Positions 36,314-49,797 of a DNA stretch of 64,000 nt are shown one piece after another. This stretch comes from Planctomycetota bacterium (lineage in GTDB: Bacteria; Planctomycetota; J058; JAJDCQ01), in assembly GCA_029260755.1 (NCBI GenBank), contig JAJDCQ010000035.1:1-64000 (forward strand). The letters are read 5' to 3'. The notes beneath the pieces were generated by a model that was given only the letters and a program-made list of their open reading frames with translations, was not told where the DNA came from and made no database searches. The number at the start of each line of letters is the position of its first letter. The first letter of the stretch is position 1. The position numbers and the translations under genes are program-made.

Positions 36314-39300
36314 TCAGCGCGGCCGGCGACCGAGGCGGCCCGTCGGCACGGAAACGAGGTCGCCTTCTGGACCTGCAACCAGCCCGGTTCGCCGGCGCGC
36401 CTGATCGATCAACGCGTCGCGACTCTCGTCGAGAACCTCGAACGACCAGAGGGCGAGGCGCCCGCTCTCCTCCACCGAGGCGAGTCGACGCCCGTCGGGG
36501 CTCCACCGCAGCCCGCTCGCCGTCGACGGGACCCGCCAGCGCTGGAGAACGCGGCCGCTCGGGATCTCCCACAGGGTGACGTCGGGCTCGGTGCCGGCGC
36601 TCGCCGCAATGTCGCCGCCGGGGCGGACCGAGAGGTGCTTGATCTCGTCGCCCTCGGGGCCGAGCCGGAGCCGGTCCTGCCCATCGACGCCGAGGACGCG
36701 GAGCAGCACCGGCTGGCGTCCCCGCCGACCGTGCTCGTGCCCGCCGACCACGACCGTGCGCACGGCCCGGTCGAGGTCGAGCGCGTGGGCGTGGAGGCGC
36801 CCGGTCCGGGCTCCGAGCTCGGTCGGCGCGCCGCCGCTCGTCCGGCCGAGGAACGTCCGCTCGGATGCGCCGTCGAACCAGGCGAGACGCCGCCCGTCCC
36901 GACCGACGCCGACGACGCCGCCCGCGCCGAGCTCGACGACCGGCGTCGGATCGACGGTGAGCTCGGGAAGCTCGATCCGCCGCACCACCTTCCAGCCATC
37001 CGGCCCGGCCGAGATGCCCTGCACCGCGAGGAGGTCGCCGTCGTCGGTGAACGCCAGGCCGTGGACGACCGTCTCCGATGCGTCGATGCCGTCGCCACCC
37101 GGGAGGGTCAGGTCGCGGGCGTCGTCTTCTCCGAGGTGGACGGTGATCCGTCCGCCGTCGCCGCCGACCGCGAGCCGTTCGCCGTCGGATGCCGCGACCG
37201 ACGCGAGCGGGTAGCCGGCGCGCATCACCTCCCAGCCCCGCACCGCGAAGTCGAACAGCCCGATCTCGCCGCCGGCGGTCACCGCGAACAGGAAGTCCGG
37301 ATCGCGCCACGCGATCGCGGTCGCGCCGCTCTCGAATGTTTGGGGGGATATCTCCCAGCTCACCCGGGCGACCTCCCACGAGCGGATCGCCCCGTCCGTC
37401 GTGCCCGTGAGGATCTCGTGGTCCGGGGCGTACCCGAGCGCCTCGATCGCTCCGGCGCCTCCGACGAAGGTGCCGATCTGAACGCGACGGGCGACGTTCC
37501 AGATCCGCACCTTCCCGTGCGCGTCGCCGCTCAGCAGGGTCGGCACGGCGGTCGGAGGGAACGCGAGCGCGGTGATCCGCGCGTCGTGGGCGGCGTCGTT
37601 CGGCAGCCCGGGGCCGGTTTGCTCCTGGGCGAGGTCGTGGAGGTGGAGGCTGTAGTCCTCCGCCGCGAGCGCGACGAGTCGTCCGTCCGCCGAGATGGCG
37701 ATCCGCGTGACCGGTGCGCTCGCCTGGAGCATCGCGGTGACCCGGTTGCCCTCGACGAGCCCCACCCGGCTCTGGTCGGTCAGGGCGATCGCGACCTTGC
37801 CGCCGCCGACGCCGACGGCCGCAGCCTCACCGACATGGTCGTGGCGAGCGAGGACGGCTCCGTCGCGCGTCCGGACGATGCGCAGGGTGTCGCTCCCCGC
37901 GATGGCTGCCATCGCGCCGTCGGGGGCCAGCGCGGCGGCGTCGATGCGTCCCGCGACCGGAGCGAGCGTCTGGTCGCGCGCGTCGCCCCGAAGGATCGCG
38001 ATGCCGCCGTGGTCGTCGATCTCGACGAGGCCGCCGTCGCCGAGCCATCGCACCGCGACGATCTCCCCCGCGGTGGGGCCGAGGGCGCGGGCGATCTCGC
38101 CGGTCTGGCCGTCGTGGAAGCGGATGAAGCGATCGGCGTAGGTCGAGGCGATGCTCGGGCCTCCGGCGATCGAGAGGACCGGTCCGCTCGCCCCGTAGAG
38201 CCCGGCGAGCTCGCCCGCCCCGTCGGGGTCATCGATGTGGACGAACCCGGCGTCGTCGATCACGGCGACCTGACGTCCGCCGGCCCGGAACGCCGCCCGC
38301 CACGTCGCCTGATGCCCGACGAAGCGGACCATGTTGCGGACGGCCGGCGGGTCGAGCGCGAGATGGATGCGGACGCCGGCGCCCGAGATGGCGATCGCCC
38401 GTCGCCCGTCGTCGCTCGCCGCGATGGCGATGATCGGCGCCGAGAGGGTCGCGCGACCGAGGTCGACCCGTCGAACCTCCTCGCCCGGTCGGACGAGGTG
38501 GATCTGGCCGCGATGGGTCCCGACGAGGAGGCGCCCGTCGGGAAGGGGGGCCGCCGCCCGAACGGTGCCGACGCCGGCAAGCTCGACCCGCTGAAGCGGG
38601 GCGTCGTCGTCGAGCGCGCCGTGGAGGACGTCGCCGTCGACGACGGCGACCAGCCGGCCGTGGCCGCAGCCGACCCACCCCGCGTCCCGGGCGAGGCCGG
38701 GGCGCGAGGCGGCCGGCTCGCCGTCGATCGCGTCCGCCGGCCAGCGTCGGGTCGAGAGATCGGCGCCGACCGCGGTGACGTGATCGCCGACCGCGGCGAG
38801 GGCGACGACCCCGACGCCGTGCGCGCCGAGTCGCGCGACCGGCGCGCCGTCGGCCGGGTCCCACGCGCGAACCGTGCCGTCGGGGCCGCTCGCCGAGAGC
38901 AGCCGGCGCCCGTCGTCGCTCCACGCGACCGCGGTTGCGGGGCCATCCTCGGGGAGGATCAGGGCGCGGGCGCGCCGTGACTCGCCGTCCCACAGGCGCA
39001 CGCCCGCCGTGTCGGCCGTCGCGAGGGTGGCGCCGTCCGGGCTCCAGGCGACGTCGACTCGCTCCCCGCCGTGCCGGACCGACGTGGTGAACCGGAGCCA
39101 CGCCGTCCGCGCCCGCGCCCGGGCGATGATGATGCGCGCGCGGACGTCGTCCGTGATCGCGAGCGCGCCGGCGGCGGTGGCCCAAGCCTCCTGATGGTGG
39201 TTCCGCGCGAGGAGGCCGGCCGCCCGCTCGACGAGCATCGCGACCCGCTCCGCATCGGAGCTCGCCGGCCCCGACGCGGCGTCGCCGCCCCGCTCGCGAT

Positions 39301-40648
39301 CGGGCTCGGCCTCGGAGCCGGCGCCCGCCTCGGCGGCGAGCCGGTCGGCCCGCGCCCGCTCGGCGCGGGCGAGCTCCTCGGCCGCGGCGAGCCGGGTGCG
39401 GAGCGCCGCGGCGCTCGCGCGGGCGTCGTCGACGGCCCGGGCCGCGAGGGCGATCGCCATGCCGAGGCCGAGACCGGCGAGCACCACCGTCGCCAGGAGC
39501 GCGACGGCGCGCGCGCGGTTCCGTCGCGACCATCGGAGCACCCGGGCGGCGCGGCCGACCGGGCGCGCCCGGATCGACCGGCCGGCGAGGAAGCGGCCGA
39601 GCTCCTCGGCGACCGCCGCGGCGGACGGGTAGCGATCGTCGGGGTCCTTCTCGAGGCAGCGGAGGGTGATCGTCTCGAGGTCGGCCGGGATCGCATCGAC
39701 GACGGCGCGCGGCCGGATCGGCGGATCCGAGATCACCTTCTGGAGGACCTCGATCGCGTGCTCACCCTGAAACGGCGGGTGGCCGACCGTCGCGCGGTAG
39801 AGGAGCGCGCCGACCGCCCAGATGTCGACGGCCGGGCGCGGCGTCGGGTCGAGGCCGGACGCCTGCTCGGGCGCCATGTAGGAGGGCGTGCCGACGACCA
39901 CGCCGGTGACGGTGAGGTGGAGCGTCGTGCGGGTGTCGCCGGCGAGGCCGAAGTCGGTCAGGAGCGTCCGGCCGTCCTTGGCATCGATGATGACGTTCTG
40001 CGGCTTCACGTCGCGGTGGATCACGCCGTGGTCGTGGGCGTGGTCGAGGGCGCGGGCGAGGTCGCGGGCCATCTCCGCCGCGCGCTCCGGCGGCGGGAGC
40101 TCGCGCGCGAGCCGCTCCTCGAGCGACTCGCCCTCGACGAGGTCCATCACGATGTACAGCTGTCCGCCGTGGCTGCCCGCCTCGTGGACGCCGACGATGT
40201 TCGGGTGGCGCAGGCGGGCGCAGACGCGCGCCTCGCGGATGAACCGCTCGCGCTCGTCGGGCTCCATCGTCGGGCCCGACCCGTGGATCATCTTGATGGC
40301 GACGTCGCGGTCGAGCGCCGCGTCGTGAGCGCGGTAGACGACGCCCATGCCGCCGCGACCGATCTCGCCGCGCACCGCGTAGCGCCCGATCTGCCGCGGG
40401 ACCCCGGGCGCGGTCGGCGCGGCGAACGACCCGGCCGGCGTGGCCATCCCCGCCGGCAGGTCGCCCGAGGCCGACGCGCGCAGGGTGAGCAGCGGCGCCG
40501 AGGTCGGCCGGAGGCTGTGGGGGCCGCCGGACGGCAGGCTGGCGGGCGGCGCGGCGACCGGCTCCCCGCAGCCCGGGCATCGGGCGACCCCGCGCGCGTC
40601 GACGGCAGGCTGGGGAAAGGCTCGGCCGCAGCGGGGGCAGGGCCGCAT
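36314..40648 (-). CDS. Transmembrane Ser/Thr kinase with zinc ribbon and WD40 propeller repeats
   Basis: 1444 aa. The N-terminus has a CPRCG...CPGCG zinc ribbon (residues 4-28). Kinase about 88-350: GRGGMG, K119, HRDVKPQN at 211, DFG at 232, SYMAPEQ. A transmembrane helix (about 380-400) and a coiled coil (about 405-445) precede about 900 residues of WD40-like repeats (for example VDVAWSPDGATLATADTAGVRLWDG, ITALAFPP, LRWSPDGRRLASVEESGRLALW). Enough blades are present for about two propellers. The C-terminal region probably scaffolds partners or senses ligands. Nothing is seen in the 150-bp gap to the EEP gene. Confidence 0.93.
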   Translation of the reverse strand: MRPCPRCGRAFPQPAVDARGVARCPGCGEPVAAPPASLPSGGPHSLRPTSAPLLTLRASASGDLPAGMATPAGSFAAPTAPGVPRQIGRYAVRGEIGRGGMGVVYRAHDAALDRDVAIKMIHGSGPTMEPDERERFIREARVCARLRHPNIVGVHEAGSHGGQLYIVMDLVEGESLEERLARELPPPERAAEMARDLARALDHAHDHGVIHRDVKPQNVIIDAKDGRTLLTDFGLAGDTRTTLHLTVTGVVVGTPSYMAPEQASGLDPTPRPAVDIWAVGALLYRATVGHPPFQGEHAIEVLQKVISDPPIRPRAVVDAIPADLETITLRCLEKDPDDRYPSAAAVAEELGRFLAGRSIRARPVGRAARVLRWSRRNRARAVALLATVVLAGLGLGMAIALAARAVDDARASAAALRTRLAAAEELARAERARADRLAAEAGAGSEAEPDRERGGDAASGPASSDAERVAMLVERAAGLLARNHHQEAWATAAGALAITDDVRARIIIARARARTAWLRFTTSVRHGGERVDVAWSPDGATLATADTAGVRLWDGESRRARALILPEDGPATAVAWSDDGRRLLSASGPDGTVRAWDPADGAPVARLGAHGVGVVALAAVGDHVTAVGADLSTRRWPADAIDGEPAASRPGLARDAGWVGCGHGRLVAVVDGDVLHGALDDDAPLQRVELAGVGTVRAAAPLPDGRLLVGTHRGQIHLVRPGEEVRRVDLGRATLSAPIIAIAASDDGRRAIAISGAGVRIHLALDPPAVRNMVRFVGHQATWRAAFRAGGRQVAVIDDAGFVHIDDPDGAGELAGLYGASGPVLSIAGGPSIASTYADRFIRFHDGQTGEIARALGPTAGEIVAVRWLGDGGLVEIDDHGGIAILRGDARDQTLAPVAGRIDAAALAPDGAMAAIAGSDTLRIVRTRDGAVLARHDHVGEAAAVGVGGGKVAIALTDQSRVGLVEGNRVTAMLQASAPVTRIAISADGRLVALAAEDYSLHLHDLAQEQTGPGLPNDAAHDARITALAFPPTAVPTLLSGDAHGKVRIWNVARRVQIGTFVGGAGAIEALGYAPDHEILTGTTDGAIRSWEVARVSWEISPQTFESGATAIAWRDPDFLFAVTAGGEIGLFDFAVRGWEVMRAGYPLASVAASDGERLAVGGDGGRITVHLGEDDARDLTLPGGDGIDASETVVHGLAFTDDGDLLAVQGISAGPDGWKVVRRIELPELTVDPTPVVELGAGGVVGVGRDGRRLAWFDGASERTFLGRTSGGAPTELGARTGRLHAHALDLDRAVRTVVVGGHEHGRRGRQPVLLRVLGVDGQDRLRLGPEGDEIKHLSVRPGGDIAASAGTEPDVTLWEIPSGRVLQRWRVPSTASGLRWSPDGRRLASVEESGRLALWSFEVLDESRDALIDQARRRTGLVAGPEGDLVSVPTGRLGRRPR

Positions 40649-40714
40649 GGCGAGTCATTGTCGGTCCGCGCGGGGCCGTCGGTCAAACCGCGGGAGCGCG
40701 AGGCGGGGCGCGCC

Positions 40715-41842
40715 CTACTTGGTCAGCCAGCGCAGGCCGGTGACGACCTCGCCGCAGAGCGAGCGGGCGTGCGCCTCGGTGAAGCGCGCGCGTGCCGGGT
40801 CGCTCGCCTTGAGGTGCACGTCGCAGAAGGCGAGGGTGAGCGCCTTCGTGATGCGCTGGACGTCCGGCCGCGAGCGCGACGGGAGGAGATGCGCCTTCGG
40901 GTTGTCGGCGAACGCGAGGTGGTCGGCGTTCTGCAGCCACACGAAGGTCTTGTCGCCTTCGGGCATGAGCTCGAACGCCTCGAGGCGCACCTCGGCGGGC
41001 TGCGTGCTGCCGTCCGCGCCGAGCTGGTGGTCCTCGCTCCCGCTCAGGCACAGGAGCGGCCGGTCGATCGTCGCGAAGCTCTCCTTCGAGAAGCGCGAGG
41101 TGCCCGTCCCCTGCGGCGACATGGCGACGCCGATCGTGATCCGCGGGTCGGAGAGGTCGCCCGCCAGGCCGGCCGCGCCGGGCGACACCGGCGGGTCGAG
41201 GTGGTCGAGGATCGGCTGCGCGCCGCAGGCGACGAGGGTGGTGTAGGCGCCGTAGGAGTGGCCGATCACCGCGACCTTCGAGACGTCGATCCGGCCGGCG
41301 AGCGGGCCGCCGTCCGCCGTCCACTCGGTCGCCCGGTCGATCGCGAAGCTCACGTCGCGCGGGCGCTCGAGGACGCTCCGCGGGTCGGCGACGATCTGCA
41401 GCAGCGCCTCGTGGACCTTCGCCTTGACGCCGATGGCACGCGATCGCCGCGAGAGCCACCGGACGCGCTCGGTGTTGCTGAAGACGTGCTCGGTGCACAC
41501 CGCGACGTAGCCGTGGCTCGCCAGATGGCGCGCCTGGTAGAGGAAGGCATCGCGGTTGCCGGCGCCGCCGTGGCTCAGGATCACCAGCGGCCACGGGCCG
41601 GCGGCGCGCGGGTAGTGGACCTTCAGCGGGACGCGTCGCCCGCCCCGGTCGGCATCGGTCAGGTCGGGGAAGTCGAGGGTGAGGGTCGCGTGCGGGCCGT
41701 CCTCGGCGCCGGTCGGCGCGGGCGCGGGCGCCGGCGTGGTCGGGCCGTCGGCCGGCGGCTCGTCGGCGAACGCGGGGAGGGCGAGGGCGAGGATCGCGGT
41801 CGCGGCCAGCGCGGCGGAGCGAATCGAGTCGAGGAAGGTCAT
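40715..41842 (-). CDS. Secreted alpha/beta hydrolase (PAF-acetylhydrolase/chlorophyllase-like)
   Basis: 375 aa with a signal peptide (about 1-26, ALALPAFA) and a Pro-rich linker. The oxyanion segment is ILSHGGAGNRDAF; the nucleophile elbow is GHSYGAYT; the acid and histidine candidates are GSEDHQLG and NADHLAF. The substrate is not evident. It is preceded on the same strand by the hydrogenase-protease operon, 69 nt upstream, and may be independent. Confidence 0.85.
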   Translation of the reverse strand: MTFLDSIRSAALAATAILALALPAFADEPPADGPTTPAPAPAPTGAEDGPHATLTLDFPDLTDADRGGRRVPLKVHYPRAAGPWPLVILSHGGAGNRDAFLYQARHLASHGYVAVCTEHVFSNTERVRWLSRRSRAIGVKAKVHEALLQIVADPRSVLERPRDVSFAIDRATEWTADGGPLAGRIDVSKVAVIGHSYGAYTTLVACGAQPILDHLDPPVSPGAAGLAGDLSDPRITIGVAMSPQGTGTSRFSKESFATIDRPLLCLSGSEDHQLGADGSTQPAEVRLEAFELMPEGDKTFVWLQNADHLAFADNPKAHLLPSRSRPDVQRITKALTLAFCDVHLKASDPARARFTEAHARSLCGEVVTGLRWLTK

Positions 41843-41911
41843 GTCCGTGGCTCCTGTCGGGCGGGCTCGACGGGAGATACCGGGCCGGAGGCTCGGCGGT
41901 TTCGCGGGGCG

Positions 41912-42358
41912 TCAGGCGAGCGCGAGAATCCGCGCCGCGGCGGGCGCCACGGCCTCTTCCACCGCCGGCGAGAGCCCGGCGCCGGGCTGCACCGGCGGCT
42001 CGATCGTGACCCCGACGATCGTCACCGAGGGCGGGCGCTCGACGCCGGGCGCGAGCGTCCGGGCGAGGGCGAGGAGGTCGGCGACGCCGATCCCGTGGCC
42101 GGAGAGCGGGCGGGCGCGGCCCGCGGCCAGCTCGTCGGGGTCGAGGACGATCACCCGTCCGGCCGGGCCGCCGTCGTCGAGCGCGTCGACGACGATGGTC
42201 GCCGGTCCTCCGCGCTCGAGGAGCGGGAGCAGCCCGGTCGGGTCGGCGAGCTCGATGACCTCGACGGCGGCGGCCGCGAGCTCGCGGACGCGCCGCGCGA
42301 CCGCGAGCCCGACGGCGTCGTCGCCGGCGGCGGCGCCGCCGATCCCGATGACGCGCAT
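41912..42358 (-). CDS. [NiFe]-hydrogenase maturation protease
   Basis: 148 aa, typical length for the HyaD/HoxW/HycI endopeptidases. These remove the C-terminal tail of the hydrogenase large subunit after nickel insertion. The nickel-sensing ligands are recognisable: GDDAVG near residue 12, VVDAL near residue 57, and GHGIGV near residue 87. The start is 5 nt after the stop of the dihydroorotate-dehydrogenase-like gene, so it is cotranscribed with nifJ and lies about 7.4 kb from its presumed substrate HydA. Confidence 0.85.
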   Translation of the reverse strand: MRVIGIGGAAAGDDAVGLAVARRVRELAAAAVEVIELADPTGLLPLLERGGPATIVVDALDDGGPAGRVIVLDPDELAAGRARPLSGHGIGVADLLALARTLAPGVERPPSVTIVGVTIEPPVQPGAGLSPAVEEAVAPAAARILALA

Positions 42359-42363
42359 CGGCC

Positions 42364-43373
42364 CTACGATCGCGGCATCTCCTGGCTGAAGCGCACGAGC
42401 GCCTTCATGTAGTGGGCGCGCTCGTAGGCGGCCGGGTCGTCGGCGGCCCGCGCGCAGAGGCTGCCCTTCATCTGCTCGACGCTCTCGTAGTCCTCCTCGG
42501 AGAGCCACTCCTCGAGCTCCATCTGGACCTTGCCGATCCAGCCGGGGCCGCGCTGGAGCAGGGCGCTCGCCATCTGGACGACGTCCGCCCCCGCGAGGAG
42601 CAGCTTGATCACGTCGGTCGCCCGGTGGGCTCCGGTCGATGCGGCGAGCGAGCTCGGGATGCGTCCGCGGAGGATCGCGATCCATCGGAGCGTCTGCCGC
42701 AGCTCGGACGGGCTGCTCATCTCCATGTTGGCGACCACCTCCATCGTCCCCAGGTCGATGTCGGGATGGATGAACCGGTTGAAGATGACGATGCCCGCCG
42801 CGCCCGCCTCGGTCAGGCGGCGGGCCATGTTGGAGACCGAGCTGAAGTAGGGTCCGATCTTGACCGCGACCGGGATCGAGATCGTCTTGCAGACCGACTC
42901 GACCAGCTCGATATACCGGTTCTCGACCTCGGCGCCGGTGATGCCGGGCTCGGCCGCGACGTAGTAGATGTTCAGCTCGAGCGCGTCGATCCCGGTGTCC
43001 TCGAGGCGGCGCGCGTAGCGGGTCCACCCGCCGGGGGACGCCCCGTTGAGGCTCCCGATCACCGGGATCTTCAGGTGCTGCCGGCACCGCTCGACGTGCT
43101 CGAGCCAGCCGGTCGGCCCGGTGTTGTAGTTCTCGAGCTCGGGGAACCAGGTGAGCGCCTCGCCGACGCTCTCGGTGGCGAAGTCGAGCATCCGCATCGC
43201 CTCGATCGCCTCGTGCTCGATCTGCTCCTCGAACAGGCTCTTCATCACGACGGCCGCCGCGCCGGCCGCCTCGAGCTGCTGGAGCGTCTCGAGGTCGCCC
43301 GAGAGGGGCGAGGCCGCCGCCACGAGCGGGCTGCGCAGCTCGAGGCCGAGGTAGGTCGTCTTCAGGTCGACCG

Positions 43374-43377
<4 letters not shown>
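42364..43377 (-). CDS. Dihydroorotate-dehydrogenase-like flavoprotein
   Basis: 337 aa TIM-barrel FMN protein: LELRSPLVAAASPL, VVMKSLFEEQI, ELNIYYVA, PVAVKIGPYFSS, GADVVQMASALLQ. It differs from PyrD (no clear orotate loop) and matches the DHOD-like proteins that commonly neighbour pyruvate:ferredoxin oxidoreductases. The reaction is not known. Its ATG overlaps the stop of nifJ by 4 nt, so expression is coupled. Confidence 0.85.
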
Positions 43378-46982
<3,605 letters not shown>

Positions 46983-47025
46983 CGGGAGCTCCTGTTCGAG
47001 ACGCGGGCGGCCCGCGTCGGGGTCG

Positions 47026-47976
47026 TCAGGGGTTCACGCCCGCGGCGGCGAGGCGGTCGCTCGTCTGGGCATCGCCGACGCCCGTGCGGATGGTCAGGAC
47101 CGGACACGAGGCCGCCGCGACGACCCGCTCGGCCGTGCTGCCGAGGATCAGGTCCTTGATGCCCGCGCGTCCCTGGCTGCCCATCACGATCATCCCGGCG
47201 CCGAGGCCGTCGGCGAGCGCGACGATCTCCCGGTGGGGACGCCCGCGGACGACGTGCTCGCTCGTCCGGAGCTCGCCGGGGCGGCCGACCTCGCGGAGCT
47301 CATTGGCGAGGACGCCCTTCGCCTCGGTGCGGACCTGCTCGAAGAACCGGTCGAACGCCGCGCTCTCGCCGCCACGGTCGATGACGATGCCGGACAGGCC
47401 CTCGGGCGCGACGACGTGGACGAGATGGAGCTCGGAGGAGAGCTCCTTCGCGAGCTCGAGGGCGACGCTCGCGCCCTCCCGGGCGCACGCGCTGAAGTCG
47501 GTGGGGCAGACGATCGAGCCCGACTCGAACGTGTCCGGGCCCTCGCCGCGGACGGTGAGGACGGGCCGGAGAGACCGTCTCAGCACGTCGGCCGCGACGC
47601 TGCCGAGGAGCATCTTCGTCAGCCCGCGGCGGCCGTGCGTCCCGATCACGATCAGGTCGGCCGATCCGACCTCCGCCTCGCGCAGGATCGTGTCGGCGGC
47701 GCCGCCGAGGTGGACCTCCGGGCTCAGCGGCGTGCCCGCCGGGACGTCGCACCCGGCCAGGAACGCGTCGACCTCGTCGCGCGCGATCTTCTCGGCGCGG
47801 ACGAGGTCGAGCACGCTCGTGCCGTCGAACGCCGGCGAGAGGTTGAGCGGCTCGACGACGTGGAGCAGCCGGATGCGTCCAGACGATCGCGCGCAGAGCG
47901 ATGCGGCGAGGGCGACGGCTCGCCGGCTCACGTCGCTGAAGTCGATGGGGACCAGAATCTCGCGGAATCTCAGCAT
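47026..47976 (-). CDS. Tandem-domain universal stress protein
   Basis: 316 aa from ATG 47976, preceded by a strong GGAGGAAGGAGAGG site. Two Usp folds: about 1-150 (EILVPIDFS, DLIVIGTHGRRGLTKMLLGS, ending in VLTVRGEG) and about 155-305 (IVCPTDFSACA, GMIVMGSQGRAGIKDLILGS, PVLTIRTG). The G-x2-G-x9-G-S/T ATP-binding pattern is present in both. It sits between nifJ and the hydrogenase genes, which suggests a role under anoxia or energy limitation. A 180-bp gap upstream could hold its promoter; only weak matches are seen. Confidence 0.92.
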   Translation of the reverse strand: MLRFREILVPIDFSDVSRRAVALAASLCARSSGRIRLLHVVEPLNLSPAFDGTSVLDLVRAEKIARDEVDAFLAGCDVPAGTPLSPEVHLGGAADTILREAEVGSADLIVIGTHGRRGLTKMLLGSVAADVLRRSLRPVLTVRGEGPDTFESGSIVCPTDFSACAREGASVALELAKELSSELHLVHVVAPEGLSGIVIDRGGESAAFDRFFEQVRTEAKGVLANELREVGRPGELRTSEHVVRGRPHREIVALADGLGAGMIVMGSQGRAGIKDLILGSTAERVVAAASCPVLTIRTGVGDAQTSDRLAAAGVNP

Positions 47977-48156
47977 GATGTCCCTCTCCTTCCTCCGGGG
48001 TGGCGCGCGCGTCACAACGCACGCGGCGCGCCAAGGGATGGTCGTGGCGGCGCGTCGTGTTCCGCCGGTCTTGGGGTCGGAGCGGCGCGAGGTTCTTCGC
48101 GGATGGCGAGATATTGCCCGGTCCGTCCGCCTCCTGGGTGGGGCGACCGCGACCGA

Positions 48157-49797
48157 TCACGCGGGGCGCTCTCCGTCGGCGAGGCCGAGGCGATCGAGCG
48201 CCGCGACGGCGCGCGCGACCGCCTCGCCGGGAGAGCGGTCGTTCCGGACCTCGACGACGGGGGCGTCGGGGCGATCGACGGGGCTCTTCCACCGGCGCGC
48301 CAGCTCTCGCCGGATCTCGACGTCGGCGTCCGACGCGTCGCCTCGACGGGCAGCGATCCGCGTGCAGGCGACCTCGTCAGGCGCGGTGCAGACGACAAGC
48401 ACGCCCGGGACGCCGAGGGCCGAGGCCGCGTCGAGGAATCGCCGCCGACGGGTCGGGTCGACGAAGCTGGCGTCGACGATGGCGCGGCCGCCCTCCAGGA
48501 CGATCGCCTCGGCTCGTCGCAGGCACTCGGCGTAGGTTCGCTGGGTGTGGGCCGGTGCGTACAGCCCCTCGTCGACGCCGGCTCGCCCGCTCGTCTCGGG
48601 GGAGATCCCGGCGAGCTCCTTCCGGACGACGTCCGCCCGGATCAGGTCGAGCCCGGCGCGCTCGACGAGGCCGCGCGCCAGCGTCGTCTTGCCCGCGCCG
48701 GGGAGGCCGCCGATCAGCACGATGCAGGGGCGTCGCCCGGGGCTCTCGAGCGCCTCGAGGGCGAGGAGCCAGTGAGCCCGGGCGCGGCGCCGCGCGGCGT
48801 CCCGTTCGTCGGCGGGGATCTCGGGCTCGGCGAGAGCGAAGCCCTCGACCTTGGCGCGGACGACCGCCCGGTAGGAGACGTAGAAGGGGAGGAGGGCGCG
48901 GGCCTCGGCGTCGCCGCTCGCCTCGATCCACGCGTCGGCGAACGCGTTCGCCAGGTCGCGCCGGCCGTGGAACAGGAGGTCCATCACGACGAAGGCGACG
49001 TCGGCGACCGGGTCCGCGAACCGGAAGCGCTCGTTGAACTCGATCCCATCGATCGCGATCAGGTCGCGCGGCGGCTCGCGGTCGGGGAACGCGTAGACGT
49101 GGTCGAGGTGGAGGTCGCCGTGCGTCTCGCACGGCACGTCGCGTTCGGCGCGCCGCTGGATCCGCTGCCGGTGGGTCTCCAGGGCGGCCTCGGTCAGGGC
49201 GGCGACGCGGTCGAAGACGGCCTCGGAGACGGTCTCGCCGACGTGCCCCTTGCTCTGGGCGAAGTTCTCGGCGGCGTTTCGCTCGACGACGCCCCAGGTG
49301 CCGAAGTGCGCGATGCGGGGGCCGCGGGCCGCGTCGCGGTGGAACGCGGCCAGCCGGGTCGCGAATCGACGGAGCGGGCCGGCGTCGAGCTCGCCGCGCT
49401 CGAGTCGGGCGAGCAGGGTCGCCGCGTCGGGCAGGCGCCGCATGTGGACGGCCCACTCGAGGACCGGGCCGTCGGCATCGACGCGCAGGCGTCCGTCGGG
49501 GCCGCGTCCGATCGGGCGGACGTCCTCGTAGACCCCGGGGGCGAGGCGGCGGTTGATCCGGATCTCCTCGTCGCAGAAGTGGCGGCGCCGTTCGAGGGTG
49601 GCGAAGTCGAGGAAGCCGAGGTCGACCGGCTTCTTCACCTTGTAGACGTCGTCTCCGACCAGGAAGACGACCGAGATGTGGGTCTGACGCACCTCCACGC
49701 TCGCCCCCGGGTCGAGGCCGTAGGCCTCGCCGCGCGAGAGGTCTTCGATGATCTCATCGATCGCCAGCGTGTCGTGGTCCATCGTCTCCGGGCTCAC
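48157..49797 (-). CDS. Fused APH-like kinase / P-loop kinase (Rv2004c-like)
   Basis: 546 aa (GTG start; an ATG at 49782 is possible). Residues 1-345 are aminoglycoside-phosphotransferase-like with the catalytic [10 protein letters not shown] and IDGIEFN. Residues 350-546 form a gluconate-kinase/AAA_33-type domain with the P-loop [10 protein letters not shown]. The same fusion is found in Mycobacterium tuberculosis Rv2004c, a DosR dormancy-regulon gene. The substrate is unknown; antibiotic resistance is not implied. It overlaps the 3' end of hydA by 44 nt (29 if the ATG is used), so it is in the hydrogenase operon. Confidence 0.88.
   Translation of the reverse strand: MSPETMDHDTLAIDEIIEDLSRGEAYGLDPGASVEVRQTHISVVFLVGDDVYKVKKPVDLGFLDFATLERRRHFCDEEIRINRRLAPGVYEDVRPIGRGPDGRLRVDADGPVLEWAVHMRRLPDAATLLARLERGELDAGPLRRFATRLAAFHRDAARGPRIAHFGTWGVVERNAAENFAQSKGHVGETVSEAVFDRVAALTEAALETHRQRIQRRAERDVPCETHGDLHLDHVYAFPDREPPRDLIAIDGIEFNERFRFADPVADVAFVVMDLLFHGRRDLANAFADAWIEASGDAEARALLPFYVSYRAVVRAKVEGFALAEPEIPADERDAARRRARAHWLLALEALESPGRRPCIVLIGGLPGAGKTTLARGLVERAGLDLIRADVVRKELAGISPETSGRAGVDEGLYAPAHTQRTYAECLRRAEAIVLEGGRAIVDASFVDPTRRRRFLDAASALGVPGVLVVCTAPDEVACTRIAARRGDASDADVEIRRELARRWKSPVDRPDAPVVEVRNDRSPGEAVARAVAALDRLGLADGERPA

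Noticed and set aside
47977..48156. Sigma54-like GG-N10-GC site upstream of the universal stress protein gene
   Set aside because: The -12 half matches poorly (GTGCG for TTGCA), and GG/GC pairs are frequent at this GC content.
48157..49797. Aminoglycoside resistance gene
   Set aside because: The APH-like fold is fused to a P-loop kinase, as in dormancy-linked proteins, and sits in a hydrogenase operon; resistance is not supported.
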